Notes under the pieces: generated by a model | What the model was told of the DNA's origin: nothing | Seen by the model: only the letters and a program-made list of their open reading frames with translations | Database searches by the model: none | Part shown: positions 1-6,526 of the stretch, one piece after another | How the letters are laid out: every line of letters starts with the position of its first letter | How positions within the stretch are numbered: position 1 is the stretch's first letter | DNA from: Loktanella sp. | GTDB lineage: Bacteria > Pseudomonadota > Alphaproteobacteria > Rhodobacterales > Rhodobacteraceae | Direction: 5' to 3' | Assembly: GCA_003551805.1 (NCBI GenBank) | Contig: PUNR01000371.1 | Coordinates: forward strand, 1-9,324 | Length of the DNA: 9,324 nucleotides | Program-made: the position numbers and the translations under genes

Positions 1-1
1 A

Positions 2-883
2 CTGACGCAGGGTGGTCTGGGGTCCTTTCCCACAGAGACAGTCTATGGCCTTGGGGCCGATGCGCGCAACGACAGTGCTGTCGCAGGCATATTTGCTGCC
101 AAAGGCCGCCCGAGTTTCAACCCGTTGATCGTGCATCTGCCCAGCTTGAATGCCGCACAACAGATCTGCGAATTCAACGAAGACGCATTGCGTCTTGCCG
201 CTGCGTTCTGGCCCGGTGCCCTGACGCTGGTACTGCCGTTGCGTGCGGGGGCGGGGATATCAAAACTGGTCACCGCTGGGCTGGACACAATTGCTGTACG
301 GGTGCCGGACCATCCGGTGGCTGCGGGGTTGCTGGCTGCTTTTGGCGGGCCGCTTGCGGCACCCTCGGCGAACCCTTCCGGCCGGATCAGCCCGACGACA
401 GCGGCACATGTGCATGACGGGCTGGGTGACAGGATCGACGCGCTGGTCGATGGTGGGCCTTGTCAGGTGGGCGTGGAATCCACCATCGTATCCTGCATCG
501 GCACCCCCGCGCTGTTGCGCGCAGGCGGCATCCCGTCAGAGGCGATTGCGGCCTGTCTGGGCCAGCCTTTGACCACATCCGAAAACCCCGACGCACCGAC
601 ATCCCCCGGTCAGTTGCTGTCACATTATGCACCTCAAGGGCACGTCCGACTGAATGCGACAGAGCGTCAGCCGGACGAAGTCATGCTGGGCTTTGGCCCC
701 GTTGACGCTGATCTGAACCTGTCGCCCGCTGGTGATCTGGTCGAGGCCGCGGCGCACCTTTTCGACTGTCTTCACCAACTGGACGCAATGGGTGCCAAGC
801 AGATCGCCGTCACCCCGATCCCCGACCACGGTCTGGGGCGGGCGATCAACGACAGGTTGCGGCGGGCCGCAGCGCCAAGGTAG
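2..883 (+). CDS. L-threonylcarbamoyladenylate synthase, Sua5 type (5' end missing)
   Basis: Cytoplasmic enzyme making threonylcarbamoyl-AMP from threonine, bicarbonate and ATP, the first step of the universal t6A37 modification of ANN-decoding tRNAs. The frame is open from the left edge, so only the N-terminus is missing; 293 residues are visible. The YrdC-type catalytic domain shows FPTETVYGLG (visible residues 9-18), the KGRP substrate-binding motif (34-37) followed by FNPLIVH, SANPSG (122-127) and VGVESTIV (156-163). SPGQLLSHYAP (201-211) is the linker motif (SPGxxxxHYAP) leading into the C-terminal Sua5 domain, which identifies the long Sua5 form rather than the short TsaC/YrdC form. The gene ends in TAG at 881-883; this stop lies inside the first GTAG hairpin of a REP-like element. 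It converges on the NQO-like gene. Family assignment is firm; the true start lies outside the window. Confidence 0.93.
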   Translation: MTQGGLGSFPTETVYGLGADARNDSAVAGIFAAKGRPSFNPLIVHLPSLNAAQQICEFNEDALRLAAAFWPGALTLVLPLRAGAGISKLVTAGLDTIAVRVPDHPVAAGLLAAFGGPLAAPSANPSGRISPTTAAHVHDGLGDRIDALVDGGPCQVGVESTIVSCIGTPALLRAGGIPSEAIAACLGQPLTTSENPDAPTSPGQLLSHYAPQGHVRLNATERQPDEVMLGFGPVDADLNLSPAGDLVEAAAHLFDCLHQLDAMGAKQIAVTPIPDHGLGRAINDRLRRAAAPR

Positions 884-902
884 GTCGGGGTTTTCCCCGA
901 CC
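880..902 (+). repeat. GTAG-headed hairpin, REP-like unit (left half of inverted pair)
   Basis: GTAG at 880-883 is followed by a perfect stem: GTCGGGG (884-890), loop TTTT (891-894), CCCCGAC (895-901). A GTAG tetranucleotide 5' to a GC-rich hairpin is the hallmark of REP sequences mobilised by RAYT (REP-associated tyrosine) transposases. The TAG of GTAG is the stop codon of the Sua5 gene. As RNA the stem could also protect or terminate the sua5 transcript, although no U-run follows it. Only one window is visible, so genomic repetition is inferred from its form, not shown. Confidence 0.55.
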
Positions 903-911
903 ATGCGGGAT

Positions 912-936
912 GGTGGCGGGTTGAACCCCGCCCTAC
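912..936 (-). repeat. GTAG-headed hairpin, REP-like unit (right half of inverted pair)
   Basis: Read on the minus strand, GTAG (936-933) is followed by GGCGGG (932-927), a six-base loop and CCCGCC (920-915). It resembles the left unit (GTAG, a pyrimidine-rich change at one position, then CGGGGTT) and faces it across a 9-bp spacer at 903-911, giving the head-to-head layout of a BIME. The TAG of this GTAG is the stop codon of the NQO-like gene on the minus strand. The pair fills the whole gap between the two convergent genes. Confidence 0.55.
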
Positions 937-1691
937 GGCTGGTGCCGGATGAAGGGTGAGTGGCTTGGCTTGTTTTCCATCAACCTTCCCTGCGCATCGA
1001 AATCCTTGTCGGCATTGAAAGCGATTTCTGGCAATGTATCGAAATCCGCGATCAGTTTTGATTGCTGCGCCAAAACAGTGCCGAGCCTGTCGGCCAGCGC
1101 CGTCGCGCGGTCGCCCCGGTGATAGCCATGCACGCCGTGGACGCAAACAGGTTGCAGCACCGTCAGACCGACATAGCGCAAGGTATAGGCGAGCGGCCAC
1201 AGCAGCAGGTTCACGTCACCTTCCTTGCCGTTATGGGCGCTTTCATCGGCGCTTGATCCGGTGGTGACGCATAGCAGCGCCTTCTTGCCCTTCAGCAGGC
1301 CGGTGTCGAAACGGGTGGCTGTGGTGTGCAGGGCGCCGTGGGTCAGGGCGCGGTCGCACCACCCTTTGAGCATAGCGGGTGGCGAAAACCACCACATGGG
1401 AAAGTGAAATATGATCCGGTCGGCGCGGCGCAGTTTGTCGACCTCTGCCGCGATATCGTGGGGCAGGGTGGTCGCGGCGGCGTTTTGCTGCGCCTTGAGC
1501 GGGTCGAACGGCACATCTGCGGCGGTGTCGTAATGCCGGGGGTGTTCGGCGGGATCAAAGCCCATCGCGTAAAGGTCGGACCAGATCACGTCATGGCCTT
1601 GCGCGGCGCTTGCCGCGGCACTTGCCTGTGCCCATTGCGCATTGAAGGACCGTGGCTCTGGATGTGCCAGAACGATCAATGTTGTGGGCAT
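933..1691 (-). CDS. NAD(P)H oxidoreductase, NQO/flavodoxin-2 family
   Basis: Predicted soluble FAD- or FMN-dependent NAD(P)H:acceptor oxidoreductase (quinone reductase type), 252 aa, the usual size for the family. The N-terminal beta-strand and flavin-phosphate loop read LIVLAHPEPRSFN (residues 5-17). FHFPMWWFSPPAMLKGWCDR (95-114) matches the NQO signature around the flavin, with the PAMLKGW core, and TTGSS (143-147) is the second flavin-contact loop. The tail SPFIRH (245-250) also looks conserved in form. The ATG lies 5 bp after the stop of the upstream coiled-coil gene, with GGGA about 9 nt before it, so this is the last gene of the OmpA-repeat operon. Its TAG stop sits in the GTAG of the REP-like unit at 912-936. 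The physiological acceptor cannot be told from sequence; a KefF-like regulatory role is possible, but no kefB/C-type gene is adjacent. Confidence 0.85.
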   Translation of the reverse strand: MPTTLIVLAHPEPRSFNAQWAQASAAASAAQGHDVIWSDLYAMGFDPAEHPRHYDTAADVPFDPLKAQQNAAATTLPHDIAAEVDKLRRADRIIFHFPMWWFSPPAMLKGWCDRALTHGALHTTATRFDTGLLKGKKALLCVTTGSSADESAHNGKEGDVNLLLWPLAYTLRYVGLTVLQPVCVHGVHGYHRGDRATALADRLGTVLAQQSKLIADFDTLPEIAFNADKDFDAQGRLMENKPSHSPFIRHQP

Positions 1692-1696
1692 CTGGC

Positions 1697-2023
1697 TTAT
1701 CCCGCGTGCTGACGTTCGATGTAACCGCGCAGTTCCTCTGCCTCGCGGCGGGCCTCGCGCAGGCCATCCATCGCGGCGCGCAATTCGGCCTCGGTCTGGG
1801 ATAGCTGGTTGGTCATCTCTGCCTCGCGTTGCTGCAGATAGGTGATGGCCTGATCGCGGGTTTCTTCGGCCTCGTGCAGGGCTTGGGCCATTTTATCCAG
1901 CTCACCGATTTCCGATGTGGTCACCCGTGTAAAACGGTTGATCAGCCAGCTTGCGAACCAGCCAAGTGCAAAGGCCACAAACAGAATGACCGCGGTCGCG
2001 ATGATGAATTCGGTTCTGTTCAA
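1697..2023 (-). CDS. small single-pass membrane protein with coiled coil
   Basis: 108 aa, function not recognised. Residues about 6-28 (EFIIATAVILFVAFALGWFASWL) form one hydrophobic membrane segment close to the N-terminus, followed by a basic NRFTR. From about residue 37 to 105 the chain is rich in E, Q, R, A and L with heptad-like spacing, consistent with a long coiled coil on the cytoplasmic side or in the periplasm. The start is TTG at 2021-2023: the frame closes upstream at a TGA inside the preceding gene, no ATG or GTG is available before the TM segment, and AAAGG lies 7-11 nt upstream. It begins 14 bp after the OmpA-repeat gene and ends 5 bp before the NQO-like gene, so all three are probably cotranscribed. 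A helper or oligomerisation partner of the envelope protein is a guess from context only. Confidence 0.75.
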   Translation of the reverse strand: MNRTEFIIATAVILFVAFALGWFASWLINRFTRVTTSEIGELDKMAQALHEAEETRDQAITYLQQREAEMTNQLSQTEAELRAAMDGLREARREAEELRGYIERQHAG

Positions 2024-2037
2024 CGTCTGGCCTTTAC

Positions 2038-3942
2038 TTAATCTCCGGCGACTTCACCGTCTTGCGGGGTTTCGTCGTCGGTTTCAAGCTCTTCGGTCGC
2101 TGTTTCATCGTTTGACCCTGCCTCATCTTCGGGCAGGATCAGGCTGAATTCAATCCGGCGGTTTGCCTCGCGGCCTTCTTCGGTGGCGTTGTCGGCAATA
2201 GGATCAGCGATACCATAGCCTACTGCCTCGAAGGTGGAAACAGGCACGCGGCGGCTGCGCAGGGCGGTCAGGACAGCATCAGCGCGGTCTTGTGACAGGC
2301 GCAGGTTCATTTCTTCGCGACCCTGACTGTCGGTGTAACCGGCAACGCGCACCCGCAGATCACCGCAAAGGCGCAGGACTTCGGCGATATCGTCGATGAT
2401 CGGCTGCCCGGCAGAAGTGATGCTGGCAGAACCGGGGTCAAAGGTGATTTTGCGGCCTTCGGTGATTGTCTTGATCTGGGCGATGCATTGTTCGGGCGAC
2501 GGCAAACCAGCGACGGGGTCAAGCTCTTCGACGTAGGTGACGTTCAGTTCGAAATCGACACCTTGGCCCAGTTTTTCGATCAGCAGGCGGGATATTTCAG
2601 CAGGTGCATCTTCGTTGCCGGTATTGCCGCGGATGACCATATTGTCAGCGTCGACGATGACCGAACCATTGGACAATTCTGACAAAGCCTCGATGCCCGC
2701 CAGAACGCGCACTGACCAGCCCTGCGGCAGGTTTTCCGCAATGCGTGTGCCCATTGTGACATTGTTCTGGCCGAACTTGGCCGCAGCAAAGTTGCGCGCA
2801 ACAAGATTGGCCATTTCATCAGGCACACGTCCGCGCAATTGCACGGCACCTTCAGGGCTAAGCGTGGCGGTGAAACGTGGCGCGTCGTCGTTTTCTTCAA
2901 CGGCAGTGGGCATTGGCGGTAATTCTGCGGACAAGGCAAAAGCACCGGGCAGGCTGTTTTCCAGCACGCCAACCACATTATCAAAAACGTCCTGAGGTGT
3001 GCCGGGATCGGCGACCAGTACAACGTCGGTATCGGCAAGCGTGACAGTGCCCCCGCCCAGATCAGTGATCGCGCCAATCGCCAGAACGACCGCTTGGCCC
3101 CAATCCTGTGACGGTGCCCCCAGCCCAAGGATGCAATTCACGCGCCCCTCTAGGCCCGACGCATTAGCGGCTGCGATAATCTGGTCGCGGGTTTCGTCCG
3201 TGTCGGCAACGCAGGCGTCAAAACGCGGCCCGAATTCGTCAAGGATATAGCGCGCCGTGAATGGCGAAATGACGGGACGTGGCGCGCTGATTTCTACGGC
3301 AAGAGTGACGCCGTCAGGCCGACGCGCAGCAAGCGCTGCCTCTAGTCTGCGTTTTTCGGCGCTGCTGTCGGAAATACCGTTCACCGTCACCCGTGTGGCA
3401 CTGACCGAGATTTTGGAGCGCGGCAACATTTCCAGCGCGATCAGTGCGAAATCCACGGCGGGGCGCCATGTTTCGGGCATCGGATAATCACCGGTTTCCA
3501 ACAGGTCGGTCACGTTCTGCCCGCCTGCAATCCGCGTGATCTGGCGTGCCAGCGCATCGCGGTTCGTGGCCTCGGGGATCAGCCCGATCAGTGACACGCC
3601 GCTGTCATTGCGCAAAATTTCGATCTTGAACGCGGGCGGGTCAAAGGCGGCCTGATCAACGACGGACATATTGTCGATCACGCGGCTTGCATCGACCACG
3701 GTGCCCGCAGCGGCGACAGCGCGAAAGCGCACGGCCTCGGTCGGGGCTGTCCCTTCAAGGATCACTTGCAGCCCGTCGCCCAGCACATCGGCCCAATCGT
3801 GGCCATCTTCGGCCAAGGTTATTTGCACAGCCTCGACTGAACGGTCCTCGACTGTGGCGACGGTCAGTTGTGCAGCGGCCACAGACCCGGCGGCAGCAAC
3901 GCTGAATGCAAGAATGCGAATGAAGATAGCTGAAAGGCGCAT
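2038..3942 (-). CDS. exported OmpA-family protein with repeated BON-like domains
   Basis: 634 aa. Residues 1-24 form a signal peptide (basic MRLSAIFIR, hydrophobic core, AAA just before Q25), so the mature protein is periplasmic or outer-membrane associated. A C-terminal OmpA/MotB-type peptidoglycan-binding domain spans about 497-602: ITFDPGSA (499-506), GYTDSQG (535-541), N546, LSQDRA (549-554); D538 and R553 fit the conserved Asp/Arg pair that holds diaminopimelate in OmpA. Between these lie about 450 residues with internal repeats: 105-217, a more divergent 240-340, and 357-470, each with a beta-alpha-beta look and motifs of the type G-x-IP, NVT, P-x-x-W, then V-x-V-x-G. These suggest BON-like domains, as in mycobacterial OmpATb. 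Four cysteines (244, 270, 486, 526) could form disulfides. The tail from 604 is strongly acidic. There is no obvious N-terminal beta-barrel. The minus-strand ATG has GGA about 6 nt before it; the gene follows ubiA by 56 bp. Confidence 0.85.
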   Translation of the reverse strand: MRLSAIFIRILAFSVAAAGSVAAAQLTVATVEDRSVEAVQITLAEDGHDWADVLGDGLQVILEGTAPTEAVRFRAVAAAGTVVDASRVIDNMSVVDQAAFDPPAFKIEILRNDSGVSLIGLIPEATNRDALARQITRIAGGQNVTDLLETGDYPMPETWRPAVDFALIALEMLPRSKISVSATRVTVNGISDSSAEKRRLEAALAARRPDGVTLAVEISAPRPVISPFTARYILDEFGPRFDACVADTDETRDQIIAAANASGLEGRVNCILGLGAPSQDWGQAVVLAIGAITDLGGGTVTLADTDVVLVADPGTPQDVFDNVVGVLENSLPGAFALSAELPPMPTAVEENDDAPRFTATLSPEGAVQLRGRVPDEMANLVARNFAAAKFGQNNVTMGTRIAENLPQGWSVRVLAGIEALSELSNGSVIVDADNMVIRGNTGNEDAPAEISRLLIEKLGQGVDFELNVTYVEELDPVAGLPSPEQCIAQIKTITEGRKITFDPGSASITSAGQPIIDDIAEVLRLCGDLRVRVAGYTDSQGREEMNLRLSQDRADAVLTALRSRRVPVSTFEAVGYGIADPIADNATEEGREANRRIEFSLILPEDEAGSNDETATEELETDDETPQDGEVAGD

Positions 3943-3998
3943 TTATATCCGTTTCGTTTGTCCCGCGCCTGCATAAGCCCTGCGGCGCGCGGGTTCAA
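3943..3998 (-). other. ubiA to OmpA-repeat intergenic gap
   Basis: 56 bp between the ubiA stop and the next minus-strand start. CCCGCG at 3962-3967 can pair with CGCGGG at 3988-3993 across a 20-base loop. No T-run follows on the minus strand, so this is not a convincing terminator. A weak promoter-like pair, TTGAAC just after the ubiA stop and TATGCA 17 bp on, matches consensus at 4/6 and 3/6 only. Whether the OmpA-repeat operon has its own promoter or is read through from ubiA cannot be decided. Confidence 0.25.
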
Positions 3999-4964
3999 TC
4001 AAAGCAAGTACGCGAGCGCAAAAAACGGCAGAGGGATCAGCCCGGCGTCGCGGTTTGACCGGAAAATATGGATTAAACGGTCGTTGTCGTCGGCATCAAA
4101 CCGCTGCAACTGCCACGTCAGATGCCAGCCCAGTGCCCATGGCCCGCCCAGTGCGATCAGCAGTGACAGGATTGACCTATCGTAAGTTGCAAAGACCACA
4201 GCCGCCCCGAACAGAATCACCGTCAGCGTCAGAAACAACCGCAACCACCAGCGCGCATCGCTGCCAAACAGCCGCGCGGTCGATTTGACGCCGATCAGCG
4301 CGTCATCCTCTGCGTCCTGATAGGCGTAGACCGTGTCATAGAACAATGTCCACGCGATGCCCGCCAGATACAACAGCACAGGCGCGGCCCCGATGCTGCC
4401 GGTATAGGCCGCCCATGCCAGCAATGCCCCCCAGTTAAAAGCCAGCCCCAGAAACACCTGCGGCCACCAGGTGAACCGCTTGGCGAAAGGATAGATCGCC
4501 ACCGGCAACAGCGCGAGGATGCCCAGCGCAATAGCGAAAGGCGGGAAGGTCAGCAGGATCACAAAGGCGACCAAGGCCTGTGATACCATCCAGACGACCG
4601 CGCCTTTGACGCTGACCTGCCCGGACGGGATTGGCCGTGACCTTGTTCGTGCAACTGACCCGTCGATATCGCGGTCGGTGATGTCGTTCCATGTGCAACC
4701 TGCGCCGCGCATCAAAAAAGCACCGATTCCGCAGCCTGCGATGATCCAGACAGCAAATGGCGTGAATGTCCCCGTCGCCAGCACCGCCAGCGCCAGCGCC
4801 CATAGACAAGGCAGGTAAAGCAGCCACGTCCCGATGGGCCGGTCAGCGCGCGACAGCCGCAGATAGGGGCGGGTTTGCACCGGTGCAAACCGGTCCACCC
4901 AGTTTCCGGCGACGGCATCTGCGACTGTGCCCGCGGGCTCTGGTGTCTGGCTGTTTTGGGTCAT
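3999..4964 (-). CDS. ubiA: 4-hydroxybenzoate polyprenyltransferase
   Basis: Integral inner-membrane enzyme that joins the polyprenyl chain to 4-hydroxybenzoate in ubiquinone synthesis. 321 aa, with about eight or nine hydrophobic segments from residue 45 onward. Both Mg-diphosphate motifs of the UbiA family are present: N93-D94-x-x-D97-x-x-x-D101 followed by RTRSRPIPSG (106-115), and YDTVYAYQDAEDD (209-221) followed by GVKSTARLFG (225-234); this second motif strongly resembles the bacterial UbiA version YDTxYAxxDxxDD. The ATG at 4962-4964 was chosen because the N-terminal stretch NWVDRFAPVQTRPYLRLSRADRPIG leads directly into TM1; the 140 codons open further upstream lie wholly antisense to rsmE and look unlike a protein of this family. 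The start abuts or nearly abuts that of rsmE on the other strand. A perfect 20-bp palindrome lies in codons 25-31. Confidence 0.95.
   Translation of the reverse strand: MTQNSQTPEPAGTVADAVAGNWVDRFAPVQTRPYLRLSRADRPIGTWLLYLPCLWALALAVLATGTFTPFAVWIIAGCGIGAFLMRGAGCTWNDITDRDIDGSVARTRSRPIPSGQVSVKGAVVWMVSQALVAFVILLTFPPFAIALGILALLPVAIYPFAKRFTWWPQVFLGLAFNWGALLAWAAYTGSIGAAPVLLYLAGIAWTLFYDTVYAYQDAEDDALIGVKSTARLFGSDARWWLRLFLTLTVILFGAAVVFATYDRSILSLLIALGGPWALGWHLTWQLQRFDADDNDRLIHIFRSNRDAGLIPLPFFALAYLL
4872..4891. promoter_or_regulatory. perfect 20-bp palindrome inside ubiA, upstream of rsmE
   Basis: GGTTTGCACCGGTGCAAACC is its own reverse complement with no gap. It falls in ubiA codons for residues 25-31 and ends 73 bp before the ATG at 4965 (85 bp before the preferred rsmE ATG). 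Because ubiA and rsmE have practically no intergenic space, an rsmE control site would have to be inside ubiA, which makes an operator plausible; an mRNA hairpin near the 5' end of ubiA is the alternative, and chance in coding DNA a third. Its 12-bp core TGCACCGGTGCA recurs with one centre mismatch at 7042-7053 upstream of gshA. Confidence 0.35.
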
Positions 4965-4976
4965 ATGGTCCGCTTT

Positions 4977-5699
4977 ATGGCATCCAAGGTCCGGCTTTAT
5001 GTAGATCACCCCTTGGGGGTAGGGCAATCGGTTCCGCTGAACCGTGATCAGGCGCATTACCTGTTCGGGGTGATGCGGCTGGGGGCGGGCGACGTGATTT
5101 CCCTTATCAACAGCCGCGATGGCGAATGGGATGCTGTCGTCGAAAAGGCGGGCAACAAGGGGGGCGTGCTGGTCTGTCAGGTGCAGACCCGCGATTTGCA
5201 ATTGCCGCCTGACCTGTGGCTGGTCTTTGCGCCGATCCGCAAGGAACGCACGGCCTTTATTGTGGAAAAGGCGGTCGAACTTGGGGCTGCGCGGATCATA
5301 CCGGTGCAAACCGAATTCACGCAGGCCGCGAACCGCATCCGACAGGATAAATTGCAGGCCCATGCTGTCGAAGCCGCCGAACAATGTGGTGGCACCTTTG
5401 TGCCGCCTGTCGCTGATCTGGTGAAACTTGACCGTTTGCTGGCCGATTGGCCGAATGACCGCCAGTTGATGTTCTGCGACGAGGCTGAAATCGGCGCCCC
5501 AGTTGGCTTGCCCGATCTGCCGGGGCCTTGGGCGATCCTGATTGGCCCCGAAGGCGGGTTTTCACCCGCCGAACGCGCGCGCCTGCACGCGTTGCCCTTT
5601 GCCCATGCGGTCAGTCTTGGCCCGCGTATCCTGCGTGCTGACACCGCAGCAGTGGCAGCGTTGACCTTATGGCAGAACGCATTGGGTGATTGGGGATGA
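4977..5699 (+). CDS. rsmE: 16S rRNA (uracil1498-N3)-methyltransferase
   Basis: SPOUT-class methyltransferase that uses S-adenosylmethionine to methylate N3 of U1498 in the decoding region of 16S rRNA, acting on the assembled 30S subunit. 240 aa, normal for the family. An N-terminal PUA-like domain (VRLYVDHP, RDQAHYLFGVMR at 23-34) is followed by the knotted catalytic domain: KAVELGAARIIPVQTE (98-113), EAAEQCGG (132-139), LIGPEGGFSPAE (188-199) and LGPRILRADTAAVAAL (214-229), which together form the SAM pocket of the trefoil knot. ATG 4977 gives MASKVRLYVDHPL, the form expected for alphaproteobacterial RsmE; ATG 4965, adjoining the ubiA start as CATATG, adds four residues and cannot be excluded. 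Neither start has a strong ribosome site. It leads a plus-strand run; the next gene overlaps its stop. Confidence 0.94.
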   Translation: MASKVRLYVDHPLGVGQSVPLNRDQAHYLFGVMRLGAGDVISLINSRDGEWDAVVEKAGNKGGVLVCQVQTRDLQLPPDLWLVFAPIRKERTAFIVEKAVELGAARIIPVQTEFTQAANRIRQDKLQAHAVEAAEQCGGTFVPPVADLVKLDRLLADWPNDRQLMFCDEAEIGAPVGLPDLPGPWAILIGPEGGFSPAERARLHALPFAHAVSLGPRILRADTAAVAALTLWQNALGDWG

Positions 5700-6526
5700 T
5701 CCGCGCCGGTGACGCGGACCGTGCAGAGATTGTGGCGTTTCTGCAGGCCCATCTGTCCACTGCGATGTTTCCTTTGTCCAATCTCGACAGCTTTGGCATG
5801 GCGGGCGGACATCACCGCGCGATGACCTTTTGGGTGGACCGGCAGGGCGGTGCTTTGCGCGATGTCGCAGGCGTGACCGATGGCGGTATGATTTTTCCCA
5901 ATTGCCCGCACCAGCCATGGGCCGCATTGCGACAGGCCTTGCTGGGTAAAAACATCATCGGGATTCTGGGCGCTGCCGATCAGGTCACAGGGCTGGAGTC
6001 AGCATTGGGTCTGGCGGATGCGGCAGGGCTACGCACGGTCGAGCCGCATTATGCCTTGGCGCTTTGCGATCTGGTGATGCCCGATGTTACGGGGTTCAGC
6101 CTGCGGCCCTTGTCCGCTGGCCCGCGTGATCTGGTTATCGGCTGGCGGCGTGCCTATCTGTTGGAAACGCTACCCCTACCGGGCGAGGATGTGGATGCTA
6201 CCGCGATCAAGGATATCGACAGCTATATTGCCGCAGACAGCCATCGTCTGTTGTACGAAGGGGATACGCCCATGGCGATGACCGGCTTTAACGCGCGCCA
6301 ACCCGATGCGGTGCAGGTGGGCGGTGTCTACACACCACCCCTTCTGCGCGGGCGGGGGCTGGCGCGGCGTGCCGTCGCGCTGCATCTGGAACAGGCACGC
6401 AAGGCGCAGGCGTTCCTGTTTGCTGCGTCGGATGCCGCGTCGCGCGCTTACCAATCCATCGGTTTTCAGCGGATCGGGCAGTTCGGTGTCAGCCTTTATA
6501 GCCAGCCACAGGTGATTCATGGCTGA
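5696..6526 (+). CDS. GNAT-family N-acetyltransferase
   Basis: 276 aa, cytoplasmic. The C-terminal half is a GNAT fold: the acetyl-CoA pyrophosphate loop VYTPPLLRGRGLARRAV (211-227) contains the R-x-x-G-x-G/A signature in RGRGLA, preceded by the strand AVQVGG, and AYQSIGF (251-257) is the usual motif near the C-terminus where a Tyr acts as general acid. The first about 130 residues show a rough alpha/beta pattern that could be a degenerate second GNAT domain, but no acetyl-CoA motif is visible there. ATG 5696 overlaps the rsmE stop as ATGA, so translation is probably coupled; a TTG two codons upstream (5690) is the less likely alternative. The substrate cannot be deduced. RimI-like ribosomal protein acetylation would suit the rsmE neighbour, but that is only inference. 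Confidence 0.85.
   Translation: MIRAGDADRAEIVAFLQAHLSTAMFPLSNLDSFGMAGGHHRAMTFWVDRQGGALRDVAGVTDGGMIFPNCPHQPWAALRQALLGKNIIGILGAADQVTGLESALGLADAAGLRTVEPHYALALCDLVMPDVTGFSLRPLSAGPRDLVIGWRRAYLLETLPLPGEDVDATAIKDIDSYIAADSHRLLYEGDTPMAMTGFNARQPDAVQVGGVYTPPLLRGRGLARRAVALHLEQARKAQAFLFAASDAASRAYQSIGFQRIGQFGVSLYSQPQVIHG

Noticed and set aside
3962..3993. Terminator between ubiA and the OmpA-repeat gene
   Set aside because: The pairing arms are only 6 bp around a 20-base loop, with no T-run on the minus strand.
4876..4887. NtrC site, because TGCACC/GGTGCA are its half-sites
   Set aside because: NtrC sites have about 5 bp between the half-sites; here (and at 7042-7053) the half-sites touch, so they would sit on different helix faces. 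No sigma-54 promoter was seen next to them.
4965..5384. 140 extra open codons upstream of ubiA on the minus strand, which would give a 461-aa protein
   Set aside because: This part is entirely antisense to rsmE, is basic and low in structure, and UbiA proteins start near the NWVDRFAP-type segment. It is a GC-rich antisense shadow.
5389..5405. GGCAC-CTTT-GTGCC hairpin in rsmE
   Set aside because: Short arms, inside coding sequence, not followed by a T-run and not near a start; nothing supports a function.
5177..5911. Minus-strand 244-codon open frame
   Set aside because: Covers rsmE and the GNAT gene in antisense; the translation is rich in R, S and A with no motif, typical of a shadow frame in GC-rich DNA.
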